Below are positions 1 to 5,541 of a stretch of 12,567 bases of DNA, in pieces. The position numbers and the translations under genes are program-made. The first letter of the stretch is position 1; the number at the start of each line of letters is the position of its first letter. The notes under the pieces were generated by a model. That model had not been told where the DNA came from. It ran no database searches and saw only the letters and a list, made by a program, of their open reading frames with translations. Origin of the DNA: Actinomycetes bacterium (GTDB taxonomy: Bacteria; Actinomycetota; Actinomycetes; Propionibacteriales; Nocardioidaceae); the NCBI GenBank assembly GCA_023252095.1, contig JAHEXN010000069.1:1-12567 (forward strand), read 5' to 3'.

Positions 1-1737
1 ACCACAACGATCTCGCTGACGAAGGAGCAGGTCGCGGCGCTGGACTCGACCAAGCAGTACGTGGTCCACACGATGAAGGCGCACGGCCAGGCCGCGACGG
101 ATCCGTCGCAGACGACCGCGACGCCGATCTCGTTGGACTTCAGTCTGCTGCAGCCGGGCGGCCCGACCGACCCTGGCACGGACCCGCCGGTCACGCCGCC
201 CACCTCGACCCCCCGGATCGGTTCCGGGTACCTGGCCTGGGGCGTCAAGTCCAGCTTCCGGTCGTACATCACGACAGTGGCTGCGGGCACGGTGAAGGTC
301 AGCGGCGGTGCCTCGGAGTCGGGCGGCGCCTACGTCTTCCCCCAGACGTCGAACGCCGGTTCCACGACTGGGTACGGGGGATCGGTCAACTTCAACGGTC
401 ACGGAGGCGTGCTCGACCTGACGATCTCCTCACCGGCGGTGCGGATCGACTCGTCGTCGCGCGCTGTGCTCACGGCGCAGATGGGAGCCGGGCGGGTCGA
501 TGTGGCCGTGCTCGACCTCACGGCGGCGTCGGTCCAGACGGTCGACGGTGCCACCGTCTACCGCGGAGCACCGGCGACGCTCACGGCTTCTGGAGCCACG
601 GCGTTCAGCGGCTTCTACGCCGCTGGCACCGCCATGGATCCGGTCACGTTCGCGATCGGGTCCAACGTCGCGGCGGGGTCCTTCGCCCCGGCGCGCACCG
701 TGGCGACGTCCGCTGCGGCCAAGGCGTTCGTGCCGCCAGCGACCCCGCCGGCGACGACCGGCATCTCCGTGCCGGCCGACGTCGACCTCAAGAACGTGAC
801 CCCGGGCCAGGAGATCACCTTCACAGCCGAGGGGTTCCAGCCGAACGAGACCGGCATCAAGGTCGTCGTGTACTCCACCCCGATCGTCCTCGCCGAGGAC
901 GTCGAGGCGGATGCCGCAGGGGCCGTGACCTGGACCGGGTCGATCCCGACGAGCCTGGAGCCCGGTCGCCACACCCTGACGTTCCAGGGATCGGTCGACC
1001 GTGGCATCGAGTTCACGGTCGTCGCGCCCGCGGTCATCGGTGGCTGCGAGGTCACGGACGCGGTCGCGACGTGGGGCCTGAAGGAGTCGTTCCGCTCCTA
1101 CGTCTCGGGCTCGATCGCGAACGGCGACTGGACCACGAGCGGCAACATCTCGTACACGACCCCCGAGTTCGGCTTCGCCGCCGGCACGGGTGCGTTCGAC
1201 ACCGAGTCGGCGGCCGGTCAGGTCGACTTCACGGGATCGATCGACTTCACGGGCCACGGAGGTGCCCTCGCGGTGACGTTCGCCGACCCGTCGATCCGGT
1301 TCGTCGACGGGGACACGGCGCTCCTCGTGGTCGACGTGACGGCGGCCGATCGCGCAGCGGCCGAGGCCGGTGACACCGCTGCCACCACGACGCAGGACGT
1401 GGCGTTCGCCGAGCTGGACCTCGCGGCGGTGCCTCTCGAGGAGTCGGACGGAGACTGGTCGGCCACCGACGTGCCGACGACGCTCACGGCCGAGGGCCAC
1501 GCGGTGTTCTCGTCCTACGAGACCGGGGCCGAGCTGGACCCGATCGACGTGGCCTTCTCGACGGGCACCGACTGCGCCCCGAAGGACGACGTTGCTGCCG
1601 CGGGGGACGCGACGAGCTCCTCGGTCGGTGGCGACGACTCCGGCACGACCTGGTGGCCGTGGGCGGTCGGGGGAGCGCTGCTCGTGGCGCTCGCGGCCGG
1701 CGGCGGAATCGCGATCGCGCGGCGACACAGCGCGTGA
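1..1737 (+). CDS. htaA: Surface haem-binding protein with two HtaA domains (5'-truncated)
   Basis: The reading frame is open from base 1, so the start and signal peptide lie outside the window. Two HtaA haem-binding domains are visible, at about 217-660 and 1048-1578. Each begins with W-G-(V/L)-K-x-S-F-R-S-Y and carries F-x-G-H-G-G in the middle and an F-S-x-x-Y-type motif near the end. The three residues that bind haem in corynebacterial HtaA (Tyr, His, Tyr) are therefore present in both: codons 265, 400, 616 and 1099, 1255, 1516. An Ig-like beta domain (about 760-1030) separates them. Two cysteines (1045, 1573) flank only domain 2 and could form a disulfide. The C-terminus is a Trp-rich hydrophobic helix from 1651 ending in Arg-Arg-His, a membrane anchor with no LPXTG motif. 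The first ~45 codons look like the tail of another domain that I cannot name. The position directly before hmuTUV matches htaA in Corynebacterium. Likely role: surface haem capture and handover to HmuT. Confidence 0.9.
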   Translation, partial: TTTISLTKEQVAALDSTKQYVVHTMKAHGQAATDPSQTTATPISLDFSLLQPGGPTDPGTDPPVTPPTSTPRIGSGYLAWGVKSSFRSYITTVAAGTVKVSGGASESGGAYVFPQTSNAGSTTGYGGSVNFNGHGGVLDLTISSPAVRIDSSSRAVLTAQMGAGRVDVAVLDLTAASVQTVDGATVYRGAPATLTASGATAFSGFYAAGTAMDPVTFAIGSNVAAGSFAPARTVATSAAAKAFVPPATPPATTGISVPADVDLKNVTPGQEITFTAEGFQPNETGIKVVVYSTPIVLAEDVEADAAGAVTWTGSIPTSLEPGRHTLTFQGSVDRGIEFTVVAPAVIGGCEVTDAVATWGLKESFRSYVSGSIANGDWTTSGNISYTTPEFGFAAGTGAFDTESAAGQVDFTGSIDFTGHGGALAVTFADPSIRFVDGDTALLVVDVTAADRAAAEAGDTAATTTQDVAFAELDLAAVPLEESDGDWSATDVPTTLTAEGHAVFSSYETGAELDPIDVAFSTGTDCAPKDDVAAAGDATSSSVGGDDSGTTWWPWAVGGALLVALAAGGGIAIARRHSA

Positions 1738-2834
1738 GGCTCCGTCTGCGTGGCGCCGTGGCGACGCTCGCGATCCTCGTGATCGCGAGCTGCGCCACGG
1801 CGCCCGGTGCGTCCACCGGGGAGACGTCGCCGGCCGACGACACCCCGCTGAGCCAGCTGCGGGTCCTGGATGACCCGAGGTCCTTCGAGGGTCCCAGCAC
1901 GGCGCGGCTCGTCGACCGGGAGATCGAGCCGGTCGACGACGACCCGGAGCAGACGCTCCCGGTCACGGTCGTCTCGCACGACCGTGCGGGTGACGTCGAG
2001 GTCGTCGTCGACGACACCTCGCGGGTCATCGCTCTCGACCTGGCCGGCTCCATCGCCGCAACGGTGTGGGGGCTCGGCCTCGGCGAATCCCTGGTCGGGC
2101 GCGACGGCTCGACGACCTTCCCCGGTGCCGACGACCTCCCGGTCGTGACCGAGGACGGCCACTCGATCAACGCCGAGGCGGTCCTCGCGCTCGACCCGAC
2201 CGTCGTCATCACCGACGGCTCCGTCGGACCGCGGGACGTCCTCGAGCAGCTGCGCAGCGCCGGCGTGACCGTGGTCTTCCTCGACAAGACCTCGTCGTTC
2301 GCCGGCGCCTCGGCGATGGCGCGCCACGTCGCCGCCGCGCTCGGCGTCCCGGCCGCGGGGGAGGCGCTCGCCGAGCGGATCGACACCGACGTCACGACGA
2401 CGCGGACCGAGATCGCCTCGCTCGTGCCGGAGGGTGACGGTCGCCTCCGCATGGTGTTCCTCTACCTGCGGGGATCGGCGGGCGTGTACTACATCTTCGG
2501 GCGGGAGTCGGGTGCCAGCGACCTGATCGAGGGCCTGGGTGGTGTCGACGTCGCCAGCGAGCTCGGTTGGAACGACCTCCAGCCGCTCACGGACGAGGCG
2601 ATCGTCGCGGCCGACCCCGACCTGATCCTGGTCATGACCGGGGGGATCGAGTCGACCGGAGGCGTCGACGGGCTGATCGAAGATCGCCCGGCCATCGCCC
2701 TTACCGGCGCCGGTGAGCGACGGCGCTTCGTCGACATGGCCGACGGCGACGTCCTCTCGTTCGGTCCACGATCGGCCGAGGTGCTCGCAGCGCTCGCCCG
2801 GGCGGTCTACGCGCCGCAGGAAGCGGCCCCGTGA
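1734..2834 (+). CDS. hmuT: Haem ABC transporter substrate-binding lipoprotein HmuT
   Basis: I chose the GTG at 1734, overlapping the htaA stop as GTGA, because it gives a compact lipoprotein signal: Met-Arg-Leu-Arg, a hydrophobic stretch, then lipobox I-A-S-C with Cys20 (codon 1791). The in-frame GTG at 1653 would add a charged 27-residue leader. The 366-residue product is a cluster A-type Peripla_BP_2 protein. In C. glutamicum HmuT the haem iron is held by a His and a Tyr, with an Arg two residues after the Tyr. Here His143 (E-D-G-H-S, codon 2160) and Tyr244-Leu-Arg246 (F-L-Y-L-R-G, codon 2463) have nearly the same spacing. It would be lipid-anchored outside the membrane, taking haem from HtaA proteins and delivering it to HmuUV. 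No good Shine-Dalgarno precedes the start, so translation probably depends on coupling to htaA. Codons 7-24 lie in a 53-nt inverted repeat, described separately. Confidence 0.93.
   Translation: MRLRLRGAVATLAILVIASCATAPGASTGETSPADDTPLSQLRVLDDPRSFEGPSTARLVDREIEPVDDDPEQTLPVTVVSHDRAGDVEVVVDDTSRVIALDLAGSIAATVWGLGLGESLVGRDGSTTFPGADDLPVVTEDGHSINAEAVLALDPTVVITDGSVGPRDVLEQLRSAGVTVVFLDKTSSFAGASAMARHVAAALGVPAAGEALAERIDTDVTTTRTEIASLVPEGDGRLRMVFLYLRGSAGVYYIFGRESGASDLIEGLGGVDVASELGWNDLQPLTDEAIVAADPDLILVMTGGIESTGGVDGLIEDRPAIALTGAGERRRFVDMADGDVLSFGPRSAEVLAALARAVYAPQEAAP
1752..1804. repeat. 53-nt near-perfect inverted repeat inside the start of hmuT
   Basis: The outer arms ggcgccgtggcg (1752-1763) and cgccacggcgcc (1793-1804) are exact reverse complements over 12 bp. 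After a 2-nt mismatch on each side (ac/tg), the inner arms gctcgcgatc (1766-1775) and gatcgcgagc (1781-1790) are exact over 10 bp. They close a 5-nt loop, ctcgt. In total 22 of 24 positions pair. The structure lies wholly in the signal-peptide and lipobox codons of hmuT, 14 nt after the htaA stop codon, and would form a very stable hairpin in the operon mRNA. No T-run follows, so it is not a classical terminator. Possible roles are an intra-operon attenuator, a stable end for processed mRNA, or control of coupled re-initiation. The structure is seen in the sequence; the role is inferred. Confidence 0.85.
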
Positions 2835-3916
2835 CCGCCGTCGCGGAGGCCGCGCCCGAGACCCGCGCCGGCGCCTCGCACCGGCGCCGAGGTGCCGTCC
2901 TGCTGATCTCGCTGGCGGTGCTCCTGCTGGTCGGTGTCGTGGTGTCGGCGACGATCGGACAGCTCGCGGTGTCGAGAGGCGAGGTCGTCGGGTCGCTGCT
3001 GCGCCACGTGGGGATCTCGAGCGACTGGGCCCCGCCCGAGGGCAGCCTGATCGACCGCACGCTCGACCACATCCGGTACCCCCGGGTCGTCATGAGCGTC
3101 GTCGTCGGGGCCGCGCTCGCGGTCAGTGGCGCCGTGATGCAGGCGATCTTCGGCAACCCGCTCGCCGAGCCGGGGGTCGTCGGGGTCTCCGCCGGTGCCG
3201 CGCTGGGCGCGTCGGTCGCGATCGCCCTCGGACTCACGGTCGCCGGGAGCTGGTCGATCGCGGCGCTCGCCTTCGTCGGCGCCTTCCTCGCCACGATGCT
3301 CGTGTACCTCACGGCGCGTTCCTCGGGCCGGACCGAGGTCGTCACGCTGCTGCTGACCGGCATCGCGGTCAACGCGATCGCGGGCGCAGGTCTCGCCCTG
3401 GTCATGTTCGTGGGCGACACGGCGGCGCGCGAGCAGATCGTCTTCTGGCAGCTCGGCTCGCTCAACGGCTCGCTGTGGTCGGAGGTGCTGATCGTGATCG
3501 CGGTCGCGGTCCCGGCGACCCTGGTCGCGATCGGTCTGTCGCGTCGCTACGACCTGCTCGCCCTCGGGGAGCGCACGGCCGGCCACCTCGGGGTGCGCGT
3601 CGAGGCGCTCCGGCTCGTCTCGATCGTCCTTGTCACGCTGCTGGCGGCCGTGGCGGTCGCGTTCGCCGGCATCATCTCGTTCGTCGGCCTCGTCGTGCCC
3701 CACCTCGTGCGCATCCTGGTCGGCCCGGGTCACCGGCTCCTGCTCGTGGCCAGCGCGCTGGGCGGCGCGGTCCTGCTGGTGTGGGCCGACCTGCTGGCCC
3801 GGACGGTCGTGGTCGGCGCAGATCTCCCGATCGGGCTCCTGACCGCGCTCGTCGGCGGTCCCTTCTTCTTCTGGCTGATCCGCCGTGCTCGGCAGCGTTC
3901 GGGAGGGTGGGCATGA
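2831..3916 (+). CDS. hmuU: Haem ABC transporter permease HmuU (FecCD/BtuC family)
   Basis: This is a 361-residue, very hydrophobic FecCD-type permease, normal length for the family. A short charged N-terminus with His-Arg-Arg-Arg precedes the first membrane helix (about residues 20-43). The hallmark loop N-P-L-A-E-P-G-V-V-G-V-S-A-G starts at Asn109. The family C-terminal block F-A-G-I-I-S-F-V-G-L-V-V-P-H is also present, followed by A-D-L-P-I-G and G-G-P-F-F-F. HmuU would form the membrane channel as a dimer, receiving haem from HmuT and powered by HmuV. The GTG start at 2831 overlaps the hmuT stop (GTGA) and is preceded by AGGAAG (2818-2823) at 7 nt. Substrate assignment rests on the neighbours (HtaA, HmuT, HmuO); the permease alone would not separate haem from siderophore transport. 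Confidence 0.95.
   Translation: MTAVAEAAPETRAGASHRRRGAVLLISLAVLLLVGVVVSATIGQLAVSRGEVVGSLLRHVGISSDWAPPEGSLIDRTLDHIRYPRVVMSVVVGAALAVSGAVMQAIFGNPLAEPGVVGVSAGAALGASVAIALGLTVAGSWSIAALAFVGAFLATMLVYLTARSSGRTEVVTLLLTGIAVNAIAGAGLALVMFVGDTAAREQIVFWQLGSLNGSLWSEVLIVIAVAVPATLVAIGLSRRYDLLALGERTAGHLGVRVEALRLVSIVLVTLLAAVAVAFAGIISFVGLVVPHLVRILVGPGHRLLLVASALGGAVLLVWADLLARTVVVGADLPIGLLTALVGGPFFFWLIRRARQRSGGWA
2869..2897. repeat. Short inverted repeat just inside hmuU
   Basis: The arms cggcgcctcg (2869-2878) and cgaggtgccg (2888-2897) pair over 10 positions in RNA (one G-U) around a 9-nt loop. It lies 38 nt after the hmuU start. It may be a second intra-operon mRNA hairpin, but in sequence this GC-rich a stem of this size can arise by chance. 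Confidence 0.4.
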
Positions 3917-4761
3917 GCGTCGCCGCCGCCGTCCGCGACGTGACGTGCGTCCGAGGCGGCCGGGTCGTGCTGTCCGGCGTCTCGCTCGACGTGTGGCCGG
4001 GCGAGGTCCTGGCCCTGGTGGGGCCGAACGGTGCCGGCAAGTCGTCGTTGCTGGGCGTGCTCGCGGGCGACCTCGCGGTCGACGAGGGCGAAGTCGAGCT
4101 CGGCGGGCGTCCGATCGGCACGTGGGCCCCTCGCGAGCTAGCGCGACGCAGGTCGGTCCTGCTGCAGGCGAACGACGTCAGCTTCCCGTTCCGGGCGGCC
4201 GACGTCGTCGAGATGGGGCGGAGTCCGTGGGGCGGCACCGCGGGCCTCGCCGACGATGAGTCGGCCATCGCGACCGCGGTGGCCCAGGCCGATGTCGAGC
4301 ACCTGCTGGACCGCCCGTACACCGCGCTGTCCGGCGGCGAGCGCGCCCGAGTCTCGCTGGCGCGGGTCCTCGCCCAGGACACGCAGGTCGTGCTGCTCGA
4401 CGAGCCGACCGCGGCCCTGGACCTGCGGCACCAGGAAGAGGTCATGGCCGTCGCACGAGACCTCGCACGGGCGGGCAAGGCCGTCGTGGTCGTGCTCCAC
4501 GACCTCAGCGTCGCTGCCGCCTGGGCCGACCGGGTCGCGATCATCGACGCGGGGCGGCTCGTCGCGTGTGGTCAGCCCGCCGCCGTGCTCACGGCCGAGC
4601 GGGTCCTGGCCGTGTACGGCATCGCCGTCCACGTCGTCCGCACACCGGACGGCCATGTCGCGGTGGTGCCCCGGCGACAGAATTTTTCTGACATGGCGTC
4701 GCAACGATCTGACGCGGTGTCATATAGTAAGGCCCAGGACCGAGGAAGGGACCACCCATGA
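3913..4761 (+). CDS. hmuV: Haem ABC transporter ATP-binding protein HmuV
   Basis: All motifs of an ABC ATPase are present in order: Walker A G-P-N-G-A-G-K-S-S at residues 37-45, Q-loop Gln85, signature L-S-G-G-E at 139-143, Walker B L-L-D-E with Asp163/Glu164, and H-loop His196. It drives haem import through HmuU on the cytoplasmic side. ATG 3913 overlaps the hmuU stop (ATGA), with GGAGGG (3902-3907) upstream. The conserved part ends near residue 256 (P-R-R-Q). A further 26 residues (257-282) are polar, do not look like the family, and are encoded by a more AT-rich segment. That segment holds a promoter-like sequence and an inverted repeat before hmuO, so the tail may exist mainly because the gene reads through that DNA to reach the ATGA junction. 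The function call is firm; any role for the tail is unknown. Confidence 0.94.
   Translation: MSVAAAVRDVTCVRGGRVVLSGVSLDVWPGEVLALVGPNGAGKSSLLGVLAGDLAVDEGEVELGGRPIGTWAPRELARRRSVLLQANDVSFPFRAADVVEMGRSPWGGTAGLADDESAIATAVAQADVEHLLDRPYTALSGGERARVSLARVLAQDTQVVLLDEPTAALDLRHQEEVMAVARDLARAGKAVVVVLHDLSVAAAWADRVAIIDAGRLVACGQPAAVLTAERVLAVYGIAVHVVRTPDGHVAVVPRRQNFSDMASQRSDAVSYSKAQDRGRDHP
4689..4728 (+). promoter_or_regulatory. Candidate internal promoter/operator for hmuO within hmuV
   Basis: Local base composition turns AT-richer (aatttttctgacat at 4681-4694; catatagtaa at 4721-4730). An imperfect dyad has arms tgacatggcgtc (4689-4700) and gacgcggtgtca (4711-4722), 10 of 12 positions complementary, with a 10-nt spacer and arm centres 22 bp apart, about two helical turns. 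A good -10 hexamer, TATAGT (4723-4728), abuts the right arm. No convincing -35 is seen. The hexamer TCTGAC also occurs twice at 21-bp spacing (4687, 4708). Transcription would begin near 4735, leaving a leader of about 23 nt with GAGGAAGGG (4742-4750) 7 nt before the hmuO ATG. This looks like a regulator-controlled promoter; in C. diphtheriae hmuO has its own iron- and haem-responsive promoter. The regulator here is unknown. Confidence 0.55.
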
Positions 4762-5420
4762 CGATCGTCTCGTCGCCCACGCAGGTGCCGACGCCGCAGC
4801 TGTCCGCCCTGCTGCGCGAGGGCTCCGCCGCGGAGCACCAGGACGCCGAGGGCTCGTCGTTCATGACCGAGCTGCTTGCCGGCCGCGTCTCCCGTGAGGG
4901 CTATGCCGTCTACCTGTCGTGCCTGCGTCGCGTGTACGCCGCGCTCGAGGGCGCGGCCGCGTCCCTCGTCGCCGACCCGCTCGCCGCGGCCGTGATCGAC
5001 CCGCGCCTGGAGCGTCTCGCCGCGATCGACGCCGACCTGGAGTTCTGGGGTGGCCTCGTGGAGCACGTCAGTCCGGCCACCGACGCCTACGTGTCACGGA
5101 TCCAGCAGGCAGCAGGCTGGGGCGGCACGTTCGTCGCGCACCACTACACGCGCTACCTCGGTGACCTCTCGGGTGGCCAGGCGATCGGCCGGCTCCTCGC
5201 CCGGGAGTTCGAGCTCGACGGAGCTGGGGTCGCGTTCTACGCCTTCCCCGAGATCCCCAAGCCCAAGCCGTACAAGGACGCCTACCGGGAACGCCTCGAC
5301 GCGCTGCCGCTGGACGTCGCCGAGCAGCAGCGGGTCCTGGCCGAGGTCAAGGGTGTCTTCGGCCTGAACGGTGCCCTGTTCAGCGAGCTCACGCAGCAGC
5401 TCCCCGCCTGGCGCCGCTGA
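4758..5420 (+). CDS. hmuO: Haem oxygenase (biliverdin-producing)
   Basis: This 220-residue protein has the layout of canonical HO-1/HmuO haem oxygenases. The predicted proximal haem ligand is His27 in the N-terminal A-A-E-H-Q-D-A-E helix. The distal helix carries Y-L-G-D-L-S-G-G-Q with Gly135, Asp136 and Gly139; Asp136 corresponds to the distal Asp that organises water for oxygen activation in HmuO. The enzyme splits haem to biliverdin, CO and Fe2+ using O2 and electrons from a reductase, releasing the iron imported by HmuTUV. It is the last gene of the operon: its ATG overlaps the hmuV stop (ATGA) and has a strong Shine-Dalgarno (GAGGAAGGG, 4742-4750). It may also be transcribed from the internal promoter upstream. 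Its redox partner is not identifiable; the flavoprotein gene that follows is only a speculative candidate. Confidence 0.96.
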   Translation: MTIVSSPTQVPTPQLSALLREGSAAEHQDAEGSSFMTELLAGRVSREGYAVYLSCLRRVYAALEGAAASLVADPLAAAVIDPRLERLAAIDADLEFWGGLVEHVSPATDAYVSRIQQAAGWGGTFVAHHYTRYLGDLSGGQAIGRLLAREFELDGAGVAFYAFPEIPKPKPYKDAYRERLDALPLDVAEQQRVLAEVKGVFGLNGALFSELTQQLPAWRR

Positions 5421-5423
5421 GCG

Positions 5424-5449
5424 GTCGTTGCCGGGTGACCGGCGATGAT
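5424..5449 (+). terminator. Putative hairpin terminator after hmuO
   Basis: Starting 4 nt after the hmuO stop, the RNA can form an 11-pair stem: gccgg (5430-5434) with ccggc (5439-5443), extended outward by six pairs to 5424/5449, including three G-U. The loop is GTGA, a GNRA tetraloop. No T-run follows, which is common in high-GC actinobacteria. It would end the haem operon before the separately started flavoprotein gene. Moderate evidence only. Confidence 0.45.
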
Positions 5450-5505
5450 GCATTCCGGTGGCCAGAGCAGCCCTGACGCATCGTCGCTCGCCCGCCCCGG
5501 ACCGG

Positions 5506-5535
5506 ATGACCGACGCTGATCTCGTGCGGGACAAT
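5506..5535 (+). promoter_or_regulatory. Candidate leaderless promoter of the lpdA-like gene
   Basis: ATGACC (5506-5511, 4 of 6 matches to TTGACA) and GACAAT (5530-5535, 4 of 6 matches to TATAAT) are separated by 18 bp. Only 6 nt lie between the -10 element and the GTG at 5542, so transcription would start at or next to the initiation codon. No Shine-Dalgarno precedes this GTG, which fits a leaderless mRNA, a common arrangement in actinobacteria. Confidence 0.45.
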
Positions 5536-5541
5536 GGTCGC

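Noticed and set aside
1653..1733. Longer hmuT starting at 1653
   Set aside because: It would put 27 charged residues before the lipoprotein signal; GTG 1734 gives a standard 19-residue signal and the 4-nt overlap shared by the whole operon.
1600..1737. Sortase anchor at the HtaA C-terminus
   Set aside because: There is a hydrophobic helix and basic tail but no LPXTG-like motif; a plain membrane anchor fits.
2700..2717. ACCGGCGCCGGT palindrome in hmuT
   Set aside because: It is a perfect 12-bp palindrome, but short and inside coding DNA of high GC with no promoter nearby; chance is a sufficient explanation.
2807..3733. 308-codon open frame on the - strand opposite hmuU
   Set aside because: It is Arg/Asp-rich low-complexity translation antisense to a clear FecCD permease.
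4681..4757. DtxR/IdeR iron box before hmuO
   Set aside because: No 19-bp match to the TTAGGTTAGSCTAACCTAA-type pattern; the dyad present is different.
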